DNA of 59,343 nt from Clostridiales bacterium (GCA_021202925.1 JAJQCD010000025.1:1-59343), one strand, 5' to 3'. Shown: positions 1 to 8,221, counted from the first letter of the stretch. Program-made: numbers and translations. Notes: a model not told the origin generated them from the sequence alone.

Positions 1-4
1 CCTC

Positions 5-33
5 TTGACAGTGCTAACAATATGTGCTATATT
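5..33 (+). promoter_or_regulatory. Promoter of hsp20 with possible CIRCE half-site
   Basis: TTGACA at 5-10 and TATATT at 28-33 are separated by 17 bases, a consensus vegetative promoter. CAGTGCTAA at 9-17 matches 8 of 9 positions of the right arm of the HrcA operator CIRCE (GAGTGCTAA). The left arm would lie upstream of base 1, so the operator cannot be confirmed here. Confidence 0.7.
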
Positions 34-146
34 ACACATAGAACAAAGAGAACAAAAGAAAGCGATACAAAAATCCTTTTGCGATCCTGTTCCGGAAGCA
101 GTGTTGTTAATCTTATCATTTAAATAGAGAAAAGGAGATATGACTT

Positions 147-569
147 ATGTTGATGCCGAGACTGTTTGGAGAGAGTTTACTGGATGACCTGTTTGATTAC
201 CCGACGAGGAATTATTCGTATGGAACGTCGGATCTGATGAAGACAGACATTAAGGATGTGGACGGCGGATATGAACTGACGATGAATCTGCCGGGAGTGA
301 AGAAAGAGGATGTGAAGGCGGAACTGAAGGATGGTTACCTGACGATCAACGCGAGCACGAACTCGAATAAGGACGAGAAGGATGGGAACGGCAAGTATAT
401 CCGCCGTGAGCGTTACAGTGGTTCGTTCAGCCGTAGCTTCTATATCGGTGAGCATGTGCAGATGGAGGATGTGAAGGCGAAGTTCGAGGACGGCACACTG
501 AAGCTGACATTCCCGAAGGAAGAGGCGAAGCCGGTGGTGGAAGCAAACCGGTATATTGCGATCGAGTGA
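147..569 (+). CDS. Small heat-shock protein, Hsp20/alpha-crystallin family
   Basis: ATP-independent cytosolic chaperone that holds unfolding proteins in a refoldable state during stress. The 140-residue product has the usual bacterial size. It begins with the MLMPRLFGESLLDDLF leader typical of clostridial Hsp18/Hsp20. An alpha-crystallin domain spans roughly residues 30-130, with the conserved 'MNLPGVKKEDV' strand and 'FEDGTLKLTFPK' near the end. The C-terminal I-x-I motif (IAI in YIAIE) used for oligomer contacts is present. AGGAG lies 9 bases before the ATG. The gene is monocistronic, with its own promoter at 5-33 and a terminator at 578-602. Stress regulation by HrcA is suggested only by a half operator. 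Confidence 0.93.
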   Translation: MLMPRLFGESLLDDLFDYPTRNYSYGTSDLMKTDIKDVDGGYELTMNLPGVKKEDVKAELKDGYLTINASTNSNKDEKDGNGKYIRRERYSGSFSRSFYIGEHVQMEDVKAKFEDGTLKLTFPKEEAKPVVEANRYIAIE

Positions 570-577
570 TGAGACAG

Positions 578-602
578 CCGGGGGATTTACCCCCGGTATT
601 TT
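578..602 (+). terminator. Intrinsic terminator of hsp20
   Basis: CCGGGGG and CCCCCGG pair around a five-base loop and are followed by TATTTT. The hairpin starts 9 bases after the hsp20 stop. Confidence 0.85.
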
Positions 603-615
603 AAGAAGAGCAGAA

Positions 616-668
616 GATGGCTCCCTGTGAGGTGCGGCAGAATCCGCAGCGCTTCACAGGGAGCCATC
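616..668 (-). terminator. Terminator hairpin downstream of argG
   Basis: A 15-base stem (GATGGCTCCCTGTGA with TCACAGGGAGCCATC) closes a loop of about 23 bases, just past the argG stop on the minus strand. The minus-strand tract after it is T-rich but not a pure U run. It separates the convergent hsp20 and argG genes. Confidence 0.75.
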
Positions 669-681
669 ATTGTAAGCGAAA

Positions 682-1911
682 TTATTTCTCGTTCTTCTTT
701 TCCAGTTCCTGCATCTTCATCGCGCGTACCTTAAGCGGCAGTCCGAACAGGGTAATGAAGCCGGATGCGTCGTGGTGATCGTAGAGATCGCCGGTGGTGA
801 AGGAAGCGAGGGATTCGCTGTAGAGGGAGTAATCGGAGGTCGTACCGGCCTTGATGATATTGCCCTTATACAGTTTGAACTTCACTTCGCCGGTGACGTA
901 CTCTTGGGTTACGTCCATGAACGCCTGAATGGCCTCGCGCAGCGGGGTGAACCACTTGCCTTCGTATACGATCTGAGCGAATTTGTTGCCCAGGTCTTTT
1001 TTGGTTTCCATCGTGGCGCGGTCGAGAACCAGTTCCTCGAGCTGCTTGTGCGCTTCCATGAGGATAGTTCCGCCGGGGGTCTCATAGACGCCGCGGGATT
1101 TCATGCCGACGACACGGTTCTCAACGATGTCGATGATGCCGATGCCGTGGCGGCCGCCCAGTTCGTTCAGCTTGCGGATGATGTCAGAGACCTTCATCTT
1201 CTCGCCGTTTACGCTGGTGGGAACGCCCTTTTCGAAGGTCATGGTCACATATTCGCCTTCATCGGGAGCCTTCTCCGGGGAGACGCTTAAGACAAGCAGG
1301 TGATCGTAGTTCGGCTCATTGGCCGGGTCTTCGAGTTCCAGGCCCTCATGGCTGATGTGCCAGAGGTTGCGGTCGCGGCTGTAGCTGGAGTCTGCGGCAA
1401 ACGGCAGATCGATGCCATGCTTTCTGCAGAATTCGATCTCATCTTCACGGGACTGCATGGTCCAGACGTCGGTCATCCGCCAGGGTGCGATCACCTTGAT
1501 ATCGGGTGCGAGTGCCTTGATGCTCAGTTCAAAGCGGATCTGGTCGTTGCCTTTGCCGGTGGCGCCGTGGCAGATGGCGACTGCGCCTTCCTTACGGGCG
1601 ATCTCCACCAGGCGTTTGGCGATGGCCGGGCGTGCCATGGAGGTGCCGAGCAGATACTTGTCTTCGTAGATCGCGTCCGCCTTCAGGCAGGGAACGATGT
1701 AGTTGTCAGCGAAATCATCAACCAGGTCTTCAATGTATAATTTTGCAGCGCCGGACAATCTGGCCCGTTCTTCCAGGCCATCCAGTTCATTGCCCTGGCC
1801 GCAGTCGATGCAACAGCAGACAACATCGTAATCAAAGGTTTCCTTCAGCCACGGAATGATGGCTGTGGTATCGAGTCCGCCAGAATAGGCGAGAACAACT
1901 TTGTCTTTCAT
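682..1911 (-). CDS. argG: Argininosuccinate synthase
   Basis: Joins citrulline and aspartate, using ATP, to argininosuccinate, the next-to-last step of arginine synthesis in the cytosol. The 409-residue length fits the family. The N-terminal 'VVLAYSGGLDTTA' is the SGGLDT PP-loop that binds ATP, and 'ICHGATGKGNDQIRFE' is the family citrulline/aspartate-binding signature. The start is fixed by AGGAGG (1920-1925 on the complement) 8 bases before the ATG. It is transcribed divergently from the argC operon out of a shared 390-base region. No argH is adjacent, so argininosuccinate lyase and carbamoyltransferase (argF) must be encoded outside the window. Confidence 0.97.
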   Translation of the reverse strand: MKDKVVLAYSGGLDTTAIIPWLKETFDYDVVCCCIDCGQGNELDGLEERARLSGAAKLYIEDLVDDFADNYIVPCLKADAIYEDKYLLGTSMARPAIAKRLVEIARKEGAVAICHGATGKGNDQIRFELSIKALAPDIKVIAPWRMTDVWTMQSREDEIEFCRKHGIDLPFAADSSYSRDRNLWHISHEGLELEDPANEPNYDHLLVLSVSPEKAPDEGEYVTMTFEKGVPTSVNGEKMKVSDIIRKLNELGGRHGIGIIDIVENRVVGMKSRGVYETPGGTILMEAHKQLEELVLDRATMETKKDLGNKFAQIVYEGKWFTPLREAIQAFMDVTQEYVTGEVKFKLYKGNIIKAGTTSDYSLYSESLASFTTGDLYDHHDASGFITLFGLPLKVRAMKMQELEKKNEK

Positions 1912-1959
1912 ATGAAAATCCTCCTCGTATCAATGGTTCTTGTGTTCCATTCATCAATC

Positions 1960-1994
1960 TTCATAAATATACAACAAACCTTTCGATATTGCAA
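1960..1994 (-). promoter_or_regulatory. argG promoter with ArgR-type box over the -10
   Basis: On the minus strand TTGCAA (1989-1994) and TATATT (1966-1971) are 17 bases apart. TGTATATTTATGAA on the minus strand (1960-1973) covers the -10. It differs by one base from the box over the argC -10 (2038-2051) and resembles the ARG box TGAAT-N4-ATTCA. ArgR control is inferred. Confidence 0.75.
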
Positions 1995-2016
1995 GAGAAA
2001 ATATAGAAAATATGGG

Positions 2017-2051
2017 TTGCATATTATGCATTAAAGATGTATAATTATGAA
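2017..2051 (+). promoter_or_regulatory. argC operon promoter with paired ArgR-type boxes
   Basis: TTGCAT (2017-2022) and TATAAT (2040-2045) are 17 bases apart. The palindrome TGCATATTATGCA (2018-2030) overlaps the -35. TGTATAATTATGAA (2038-2051) overlaps the -10. The box centres are about 21 bp apart, the spacing known for paired ARG boxes bound by one ArgR hexamer. Repression by arginine-loaded ArgR is inferred. Confidence 0.75.
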
Positions 2052-2303
2052 ATCTCGCGGCGGCATCCATTCAGTCTGAAAGGACGCGGTCCGGCCTGTG
2101 AAGGCCTCTGGCGGTTTTGTACGGGTTCGGCGGTGAACCGGAAATCTTCTGTTTCACGGATTTGCTTCCGGACTTTCGCAAAAAAGGGCTTCCCTTTATG
2201 ACAAAAACTCTTTATAATGGGAAAAGCCGCCGTGTAAGGCATGCATTGGCCGGGTTCCGGTCGGAGAACCGACTGGCAGGCGACGACAGAAAAGGAGAGA
2301 TAT
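2052..2303 (+). other. Long untranslated leader of the argC operon
   Basis: About 250 bases separate the proposed argC promoter from the argC start. The stretch contains short hairpins (GGCC-TGTGAA-GGCC at 2093-2106; GGTTC/GAACC at 2124-2139) and a second TATAAT at 2213-2218 with a poor -35. No T-box motif and no convincing gene were seen. It may be a structured leader, or hold a second weak promoter. Confidence 0.4.
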
Positions 2304-3347
2304 ATGATCAAAGCAGGAATTATCGGAGCGACCGGTTATGCCGGGGCGGAACTGGTTCGTCTGCTCCTTCAGAGAGAGGATATTGAGATTGTCTGGTATG
2401 GTTCGAGAAGCTATGTCGGACAGGATTTTGCGTCTGTTTACCGCAACGTTGCGCATGCGGCACAGGAGGCGTGCAAAGATGACGATATGGCAGCGTTAGC
2501 CGACCTGGCGAATGTCATTTTCACGGCGACGCCGCAGGGGTATTGCGCTTCTCATGTGACAGAGGAGATTCTGACGAAGGCGAAGGTCATTGACCTGAGT
2601 GCGGATTTCCGGATTCGGGATGTTGCCGTCTATGAACAGTGGTATCGTTTGAAGCATGCGACGCCGCAGTTTATCGAAGAAGCGGTCTATGGCTTGCCGG
2701 AGATTAATCGGGAGAAGATTCGCGGCGCGAGGCTGATCGCGAATCCGGGCTGCTATCCGACCTGTTCCTTCCTGACGGTGTATCCGATGGTGAAGGAGGG
2801 GCTGATTGATCCCAATACACTGATTATTGACGCAAAGTCCGGGACCTCCGGGGCGGGCCGCGGAGCGAAGGTTGCGAATCTGTTCTGTGAGGTGAACGAG
2901 AGTATGAAGGCCTATGGGGTGGCGAGTCACCGTCATACGCCGGAGATTGAAGAGCAGCTGTCCCGCGTGGCCGCAAAGCCGGTGACGATCAGCTTTACGC
3001 CGCATCTGGTTCCGATGAATCGAGGCATCCTGGCGACGGCCTATGCGACGCTCACGAAACCGGTGACAACAGAAGAGGTGAAAGCACTGTACGACCGTTA
3101 TTATCAGGATGAATATTTTGTCCGTGTACTGGAACCGGGGGGCGTACCGCCGGAGACCCGATGGGTGGAGGGAAGCAATTTTGCGGACATCAGCTTCCAG
3201 ATCGACCCGCGGACGAACCGCATTGTCATGATGGGTGCGATTGACAATATGGTGAAGGGAGCGGCCGGACAGGCAATGCAGAATATGAACCTGATGTTTG
3301 GATTGCCGGAGAATACCGGGCTGAAGCAGATTCCGGTGTTCCCGTAA
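2304..3347 (+). CDS. argC: N-acetyl-gamma-glutamyl-phosphate reductase
   Basis: NADPH-dependent reduction of N-acetylglutamyl phosphate to the semialdehyde, third step of the acetylated arginine pathway. The 347-residue product starts 'MIKAGIIGATGYAGAELV', the GxxGxxG dinucleotide-binding loop. The catalytic cysteine lies in 'IANPGCYPTCS' near residue 149. 'SGTSGAGRGAK' and 'HRHTPEIEEQL' are further family motifs. The ATG at 2304 follows AAAGGAGA by 5 bases; upstream in-frame codons lack a ribosome site and are not homologous. It is the first gene of argC-GNAT-argJ-argB-argD. Confidence 0.97.
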   Translation: MIKAGIIGATGYAGAELVRLLLQREDIEIVWYGSRSYVGQDFASVYRNVAHAAQEACKDDDMAALADLANVIFTATPQGYCASHVTEEILTKAKVIDLSADFRIRDVAVYEQWYRLKHATPQFIEEAVYGLPEINREKIRGARLIANPGCYPTCSFLTVYPMVKEGLIDPNTLIIDAKSGTSGAGRGAKVANLFCEVNESMKAYGVASHRHTPEIEEQLSRVAAKPVTISFTPHLVPMNRGILATAYATLTKPVTTEEVKALYDRYYQDEYFVRVLEPGGVPPETRWVEGSNFADISFQIDPRTNRIVMMGAIDNMVKGAAGQAMQNMNLMFGLPENTGLKQIPVFP

Positions 3348-3461
3348 AAAACAGAAAATTCACGCGGCGAAGACGCCGGAGAGGAGTGTCCGTGTGCCGT
3401 GTATCCGAAGAAGGCGGTTTTGAAGCAGACCGCTGCAGAAAGTGGAAGGTGAGGACGAAGC

Positions 3462-3929
3462 ATGGCGGGAACCATGGGCATTCATATCCGTGAGATGACG
3501 CTGGCGGATTATGATAAAGTATTTCAGCTTTGGACCGGAATTGAGGGTTTTGGTATTCGCTCCATTGACGATTCGCGGGAAGGGGTGGCACGTTTCCTTG
3601 CGCGTAATCCGTCAACCAGCGTGGTGGCAGAGCAGAACGGGCAGATTGTCGGCTCCATTCTCTGCGGGCACGATGGGAGGACCGGCTTTTTCTATCATGT
3701 GTGTGTGGCGAGAAAATACCGGAACCGGGGCGTCGGCCATCGAATGGCACATTTTGCAATGCTGGCGCTGCGGGATGAAGGGGTCAATAAGGTCAGCCTG
3801 GTGGCGTTTAAGCGCAATACCCTGGGCAACGAATTCTGGCACAATGTGGGCTGGACCGAGCGAAGCGATATGAATTATTATGATTTTGTGCTGAATGAGG
3901 AAAATATCACGCGCTTCAACGAGGGCTGA
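3462..3929 (+). CDS. GNAT-family N-acetyltransferase in the arginine operon
   Basis: Predicted acetyl-CoA-dependent acetyltransferase of 155 residues, cytosolic. The acetyl-CoA pyrophosphate loop is 'RKYRNRGVGHRM' (R-x-x-G-x-G pattern, about residues 84-95), preceded by a typical GNAT beta strand 'FFYHVCVA' and followed by 'VSLVAFKRNTLGNEFWHNVGW', where N and the aromatic residues match the GNAT acceptor side. GGAAGGTGAGG lies before the ATG. It sits between argC and argJ in one transcription unit, so its substrate may be linked to arginine or glutamate acetylation. ArgJ alone can already make N-acetylglutamate, so the exact substrate is unknown. It could also be a protein or small-molecule acetylase. 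Confidence 0.8.
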   Translation: MAGTMGIHIREMTLADYDKVFQLWTGIEGFGIRSIDDSREGVARFLARNPSTSVVAEQNGQIVGSILCGHDGRTGFFYHVCVARKYRNRGVGHRMAHFAMLALRDEGVNKVSLVAFKRNTLGNEFWHNVGWTERSDMNYYDFVLNEENITRFNEG

Positions 3930-3947
3930 CGGAAGGAGAAGAGGAGA

Positions 3948-5171
3948 ATGAAGATCATAGAAGGCGGTGTGACCGCAGCGAAAGGATTTTTCGCGGCTTC
4001 AACGGCGGCAGGCATCAAATATAAGGACAGGACAGATATGGCGCTGATTTACAGTGAGACGCCATGCCGGGTTGCCGGTACGTTTACAACGAATATCGTG
4101 AAGGCAGCTCCGGTAAAGTGGGATCAGAAAATTGTGAGGGAGTCTGCATATGCGCAGGCGGTTATTGTGAATTCCGGCATTGCAAATGCCTGTACCGGAG
4201 CGGAAGGCTATGGGTATTGTCAGGCGACGGCAGATGCGGCGGCAGAGGCGTTGGGGATTCCGGCGGATTCTGTGCTGGTTGCGTCGACGGGAGTGATTGG
4301 GATGCAGCTTCCGATGGATCGTCTGACAGACGGCATTCGTGCGATGGCGCCAAAGCTGGATGGCAGTCTGGAGAGCGGCGCCGGGGCGGCGCGAGCGATT
4401 ATGACTACGGATACCAGGCAGAAGGAAGCTGCGGTTCAGTTTGAGGTAGGCGGCAGGACCGTGACAGTTGGCGGTATGTGCAAGGGTTCCGGTATGATTC
4501 ATCCGAATATGTGTACCATGCTGGCGTTTGTGACAACGGATCTGGTGATTTCGAAGGAACTTTTGCAGGAAGCGCTCAGCGAGGATATCAGGGATACATA
4601 CAATATGATCTCCGTGGACGGCGATACTTCGACGAACGATACTGTCCTGCTGCTGGCGAACGGACAGGCGGGCAATGCGGAGATTACGGAGAAGAACGCG
4701 GATTACGAGGCCTTTCGCCAGGCACTCAATACCATCAATGAGACGCTGGCGAAAAAGATGGCGGGCGATGGCGAGGGCTGCACCGCATTGTTTGAAGTAA
4801 AGATCATTGGCGCGGAGAGCAAGGAACAGGCCGTGACTCTTTCCAAGTCGGTTATCACCTCGAACCTGACAAAGGCGGCGATTTTCGGGCACGACGCCAA
4901 CTGGGGACGAATCCTCTGTGCGATGGGGTATTCCAGGGCATTATTTGACCCGGAGAAGGTCGACCTGTTCTTTGAGAGCGCGGCCGGAAAGCTGCAGATC
5001 ATCCGGGATGGCGTGGCGCTCGATTACAGTGAGGAAGAGGCGACAAGGATTCTCTCTGAGCCGGAGGTGACGGCGATTGCGGATGTGAAGATGGGCGATG
5101 CTTCGGCTACTGCCTGGGGCTGCGATCTGACCTTTGATTATGTGAAGATTAATGCGGATTACCGTTCCTGA
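3948..5171 (+). CDS. argJ: Bifunctional ornithine acetyltransferase / N-acetylglutamate synthase
   Basis: Transfers the acetyl group of N-acetylornithine to glutamate, which recycles acetyl groups in arginine synthesis; many members also use acetyl-CoA to make N-acetylglutamate. The 407-residue precursor carries the self-cleavage motif 'MIHPNMCTML'. Cleavage is expected just before Thr190, which becomes the N-terminal nucleophile of the beta chain. The upstream GG oxyanion residues and 'GHDANWGRI' near residue 316 are also conserved. GAAGGAG precedes the ATG, which follows the GNAT gene by 18 bases. Whether it is mono- or bifunctional cannot be read from the sequence alone. No argA-type synthase is visible in the cluster. 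Confidence 0.96.
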   Translation: MKIIEGGVTAAKGFFAASTAAGIKYKDRTDMALIYSETPCRVAGTFTTNIVKAAPVKWDQKIVRESAYAQAVIVNSGIANACTGAEGYGYCQATADAAAEALGIPADSVLVASTGVIGMQLPMDRLTDGIRAMAPKLDGSLESGAGAARAIMTTDTRQKEAAVQFEVGGRTVTVGGMCKGSGMIHPNMCTMLAFVTTDLVISKELLQEALSEDIRDTYNMISVDGDTSTNDTVLLLANGQAGNAEITEKNADYEAFRQALNTINETLAKKMAGDGEGCTALFEVKIIGAESKEQAVTLSKSVITSNLTKAAIFGHDANWGRILCAMGYSRALFDPEKVDLFFESAAGKLQIIRDGVALDYSEEEATRILSEPEVTAIADVKMGDASATAWGCDLTFDYVKINADYRS

Positions 5172-5206
5172 TGTGAGAAAAAACGGTCAGAAGAAAGGAA
5201 TAGACA

Positions 5207-6121
5207 ATGATTGCGGATTTTGATGTGATGCATAAGGCAGAGGTCCTGATCGAGGCTCTGCCGTATATTCAGCGCTTCAATCGGAAGATTATCGTGGTAA
5301 AATACGGCGGAAGCGCCATGGTGGATGAGCAGTTGAAGCACCAGGTGATCCAGGATGTGGTGTTGCTGAAGCTGGTCGGATTCAAGCCGATCATTGTTCA
5401 CGGCGGCGGCAAGGAGATCAGCCGCTGGGTGAACAAGGTTGGCATGGAGCCACATTTTATCAATGGACTGCGTGTGACCGATGAGCCAACCATGGAGATC
5501 GTGGAAATGGTACTCAATAAGGTGAATAAGAGCCTGGTTCAGCTGGTGAATGAACTGGGATCGAAGGCGGTTGGCATCAGCGGCAAGGACGGCATGCTGT
5601 TAAAGTGTAGAAAGCGGCTGTCCGGCGGCGAGGACATCGGGTTTGTCGGCGAGATTACGGAGGTCAATCCGAAGGTAATCTACGATCTGCTGGAAAAGGA
5701 TTTCCTGCCGATTATCTGCCCGATTGGCTTTGATGAGAACTTCCAGAGCTATAATATCAATGCTGATGATGCGGCATGTGCAATTGCCCAGGCGGTGAAC
5801 GCGGAGAAGCTGGCGTTCCTGACGGATGTGGAAGGCGTGTATCGGGATTTCAATGACAAGAGTACGCTGATTTCCGAGATGACCGTGGACGAGGCGCAGG
5901 CGTTTGTTGACAGTGGAAGCCTGGGCGGCGGGATGCTGCCGAAACTGCAGAGCTGCATCGACGCCATTGATAATGGCGTATCGCGGGTGCATATTCTGGA
6001 CGGCCGGATTCCGCATTGCCTGCTGCTGGAGATCTTCACGAACCGGGGCATTGGTACGGCGATTCTGAAAAGCGGCGCAGAGCGGTATTTTGTAGAAAAA
6101 AATCAGGAAGCGGATGCATGA
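5207..6121 (+). CDS. argB: Acetylglutamate kinase
   Basis: Phosphorylates N-acetylglutamate with ATP, second step of the pathway and the usual point of arginine feedback. Conserved sites include 'VVKYGGSAM' (phosphate-binding Lys), '[13 protein letters not shown]' (acetylglutamate/ATP loop) and '[13 protein letters not shown]' near the C-terminal half. At 304 residues it is longer than the roughly 258-residue E. coli enzyme. It has the extra N-terminal helix before the first strand, seen in hexameric arginine-inhibited kinases, so feedback control is plausible but inferred. AAAGGA precedes the start. argD follows in the same operon. Confidence 0.96.
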   Translation: MIADFDVMHKAEVLIEALPYIQRFNRKIIVVKYGGSAMVDEQLKHQVIQDVVLLKLVGFKPIIVHGGGKEISRWVNKVGMEPHFINGLRVTDEPTMEIVEMVLNKVNKSLVQLVNELGSKAVGISGKDGMLLKCRKRLSGGEDIGFVGEITEVNPKVIYDLLEKDFLPIICPIGFDENFQSYNINADDAACAIAQAVNAEKLAFLTDVEGVYRDFNDKSTLISEMTVDEAQAFVDSGSLGGGMLPKLQSCIDAIDNGVSRVHILDGRIPHCLLLEIFTNRGIGTAILKSGAERYFVEKNQEADA

Positions 6122-6140
6122 GACAAAAGGAGAGAGAAGA

Positions 6141-7349
6141 ATGAATCAGAAAACATATATTGATCGTGCGGAGCACGTCCTTTACAAGACATACAATCGT
6201 TTCCCGGTCGTATTTGATCATGGGGAGGGCGTTCACCTGTACGATACAGATGGAGAGGAATATCTGGATTTTGGCGCAGGAATCGCCGTGATGGGTCTTG
6301 GATATGGAGATCAGGAGCTGAATGATGCGGTGAAGGCACAGATTGACAAGCTGTATCACATTTCCAATCTGTTTTACAGTCAGCCGATGGTTGAGGCCGG
6401 GGAGAAACTGCTTGCCGCATCGCAGATGGACAAGGTGTTTTTTACCAACAGCGGCACTGAGGCCATTGAGGGTGCCTTAAAGATTGCCAAGCGTTATGCA
6501 CATAACAAAGAAATGGGAACGGATTACGAGATCATCGCGATGAAGCATTCGTTCCATGGGCGCAGCCTGGGCGCATTGTCCGTGACGGGCAATCGTCATT
6601 ATCAGGAGCCGTTTGAACCGCTGATTCCGAATATCCGGTTTGCGGAATTCAATAACCTGGAAAGCGTGAAAGCCTGGTTTAATGAGAAAACCTGCGCGGT
6701 AATCATGGAAACCATTCAGGGGGAAGGTGGAATCTATCCGGCGACGGAGGAATTCCTTAAGGGAGTCCGCAGGCTGTGCGACGAGCACGACGCGCTTCTG
6801 ATCCTGGATGAGATACAGTGCGGCATGGGCCGCTCTGGTGATATGTTTGCATGGCAGGGGTATGGCGTTCGGCCGGATGTGATGACCGTGGCGAAGGCAC
6901 TTGGCAACGGGGTACCGATCGGTGCGTTTCTGGCCTGCGGAAAAGCGGCGACGGCGATGGAGCCCGGCGATCATGGCACGACCTATGGAGGGAACCCGTT
7001 GGTCTGCGCGACGGCCTCGAAGGTACTCGATATTTTCAGACAGCGCGACATCACAGGTCATGTGAAGGAGGTCGGCGCCTATCTCTGGGAGAAGCTGGAG
7101 ACGCTCGCAGACAAGTATGAGTGCATTGAGGCGCATCGGGGCAAGGGGCTGATTCAGGGGCTGGAGTTCAGGGAGGCGGTCGGTCCGCTTGTGAAGAATG
7201 CGCTGCTTGCGCAAAAGCTTGTGCTGATCAGTGCCGGAACCAATGTGATCCGCTTTGTGCCGCCGCTTGTGATTGAAAAACCGGATATCGATGAGATGGT
7301 ATGCCGGCTGGAGAAGGCGATTCAGGCGACAATGGAACAGACAATATAA
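6141..7349 (+). CDS. argD: Acetylornithine aminotransferase
   Basis: PLP-dependent class III aminotransferase that converts N-acetylglutamate semialdehyde and glutamate to N-acetylornithine and 2-oxoglutarate. The product is 402 residues. It shows 'FTNSGTEAIEGALKIA', the aspartate in 'LILDEIQCGMGRSG', and the PLP lysine in 'TVAKALGNGVPIGA'. The ATG at 6141 is chosen because AAAAGGAGAGAG lies just before it; an earlier in-frame ATG at 6114 overlaps argB and lacks a ribosome site. It is the last gene of the operon and is followed by a bidirectional hairpin at 7356-7396. Confidence 0.96.
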   Translation: MNQKTYIDRAEHVLYKTYNRFPVVFDHGEGVHLYDTDGEEYLDFGAGIAVMGLGYGDQELNDAVKAQIDKLYHISNLFYSQPMVEAGEKLLAASQMDKVFFTNSGTEAIEGALKIAKRYAHNKEMGTDYEIIAMKHSFHGRSLGALSVTGNRHYQEPFEPLIPNIRFAEFNNLESVKAWFNEKTCAVIMETIQGEGGIYPATEEFLKGVRRLCDEHDALLILDEIQCGMGRSGDMFAWQGYGVRPDVMTVAKALGNGVPIGAFLACGKAATAMEPGDHGTTYGGNPLVCATASKVLDIFRQRDITGHVKEVGAYLWEKLETLADKYECIEAHRGKGLIQGLEFREAVGPLVKNALLAQKLVLISAGTNVIRFVPPLVIEKPDIDEMVCRLEKAIQATMEQTI

Positions 7350-7355
7350 TAAAGA

Positions 7356-7396
7356 GAAAAACGGATGCCAACGCAGAAGCGCTGACATCCGTTTAT
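7356..7396. terminator. Bidirectional terminator between argD and mscL
   Basis: AAACGGATG pairs with CATCCGTTT across a short loop containing a nested GCG/CGC pairing. It lies between the convergent argD and mscL stops and has A- and T-rich flanks. Confidence 0.75.
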
Positions 7397-7426
7397 TGTT
7401 AAATCGGAGCCCACGGTACAGAAAAA

Positions 7427-7915
7427 CTATTTCGCCTCAGCCAGGGCAGCCTTCGCTTCTGCGACCAGCTCATCCGACAGGATGGAGGTGCAGTGCGGGC
7501 AGCGGGCGGCGTCGAGATCAATCTTGGTCTTGCAGAACGGGCAGACCTTCTCGTGCGGATCCGGAGCGGGCGCTTCCGGCTTCTTATTCAGACGGTTGAT
7601 CTGCTTCACCGCAATAAAGATTACGAACGCCATAATAATGAAATTGATAATCTCTGTGATGAACAGACCATAGCTGACGGTGGAAGTAACGGCCTGCGCT
7701 TCCTCCAGCGTCGCGTACTGTCCGCCATCCAGAGCGATAAACATGTTGGTGAAATCAATCTTGCCGGTAATGATACTGATCAGAGGCATGATAATGTCTG
7801 ATACGAGAGACGAGACCAGGCCGCTGAACGCGCCGCCGATGATGACGCCGATTGCCAGATCAATCATATTGCCTTTGAGTGCGAATTCCTTGAATTCAGT
7901 CAGGAGTTTCTTCAT
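7427..7915 (-). CDS. mscL: Large-conductance mechanosensitive channel with C-terminal zinc ribbon
   Basis: Membrane emergency valve that opens under membrane tension in osmotic downshock. The 162-residue protein begins '[21 protein letters not shown]', the MscL N-terminus, with TM1 near residues 16-42 and TM2 near 82-103. Beyond the usual length it carries a Pro-rich linker and a treble-clef/zinc-ribbon tail with C125-x2-C128 and C139-x2-C142. It ends in an Ala/Glu helix. The ATG at 7915 is preferred over an upstream TTG at 7972 because family homology starts there and GGGGGA lies upstream. The tail replaces or follows the normal cytoplasmic helical bundle; its role is unknown. Confidence 0.93.
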   Translation of the reverse strand: MKKLLTEFKEFALKGNMIDLAIGVIIGGAFSGLVSSLVSDIIMPLISIITGKIDFTNMFIALDGGQYATLEEAQAVTSTVSYGLFITEIINFIIMAFVIFIAVKQINRLNKKPEAPAPDPHEKVCPFCKTKIDLDAARCPHCTSILSDELVAEAKAALAEAK

Positions 7916-8221
7916 GTTTGTTTCCCCCTTGTGGTATTTTCTTTCCTGTACTATGAAAGTCCAAGAATCCAATAAGTGAGACAGGAAATCTGCGATTTCC
8001 GTAGTCGAACTTATGCAAAGCAGCCGAAAGGCGCAGGATGATTGGCAACTTTCATGTATGCAGCGGCGCTTAGCAAAGTCAAGCCGTAGGCGCAGACTGA
8101 GCTTAGCATAGTCGCTTATATTGGAAGCTGTTTACAGTATAATTATTTCACGGAAAACTGTCAAGCGGGGTTTTCGGTTTCTTATTGCGCTTCATTGCCT
8201 GTGATCACGGAAAAGAACAAA
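7916..8221. other. mscL-fchA intergenic region
   Basis: About 300 bases without a gene. It contains a small hairpin (GGAAAT/ATTTCC at 7984-8000), a copy of the dispersed repeat (8047-8120), and the AT-rich approach to the fchA promoter. No RNA gene was recognised. Confidence 0.6.
8047..8120 (+). repeat. Dispersed repeat, copy A (short form)
   Basis: Bases 8050-8098 match 24328-24377 with one substitution and one single-base gap. The following CTTAGCATAG also recurs. This copy lacks the internal segment of about 24 bases containing the CCC-TTCG-GGG hairpin that is present in the 24.3 kb copy. Confidence 0.85.

Noticed and set aside
1300-1740. Long open frames opposite argG, argJ, metH, xseA and other genes
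   Set aside because: They are antisense shadows of high-GC coding regions, without ribosome sites or recognisable protein features.
2213-2218. TATAAT before argC as the main promoter
   Set aside because: No acceptable -35 at 16-18 bases; the pair at 2017-2045 is far better and carries the ArgR boxes.
2241-2303. Earlier start for argC
   Set aside because: The extra 21 residues are non-homologous and the strong ribosome site precedes the ATG at 2304.
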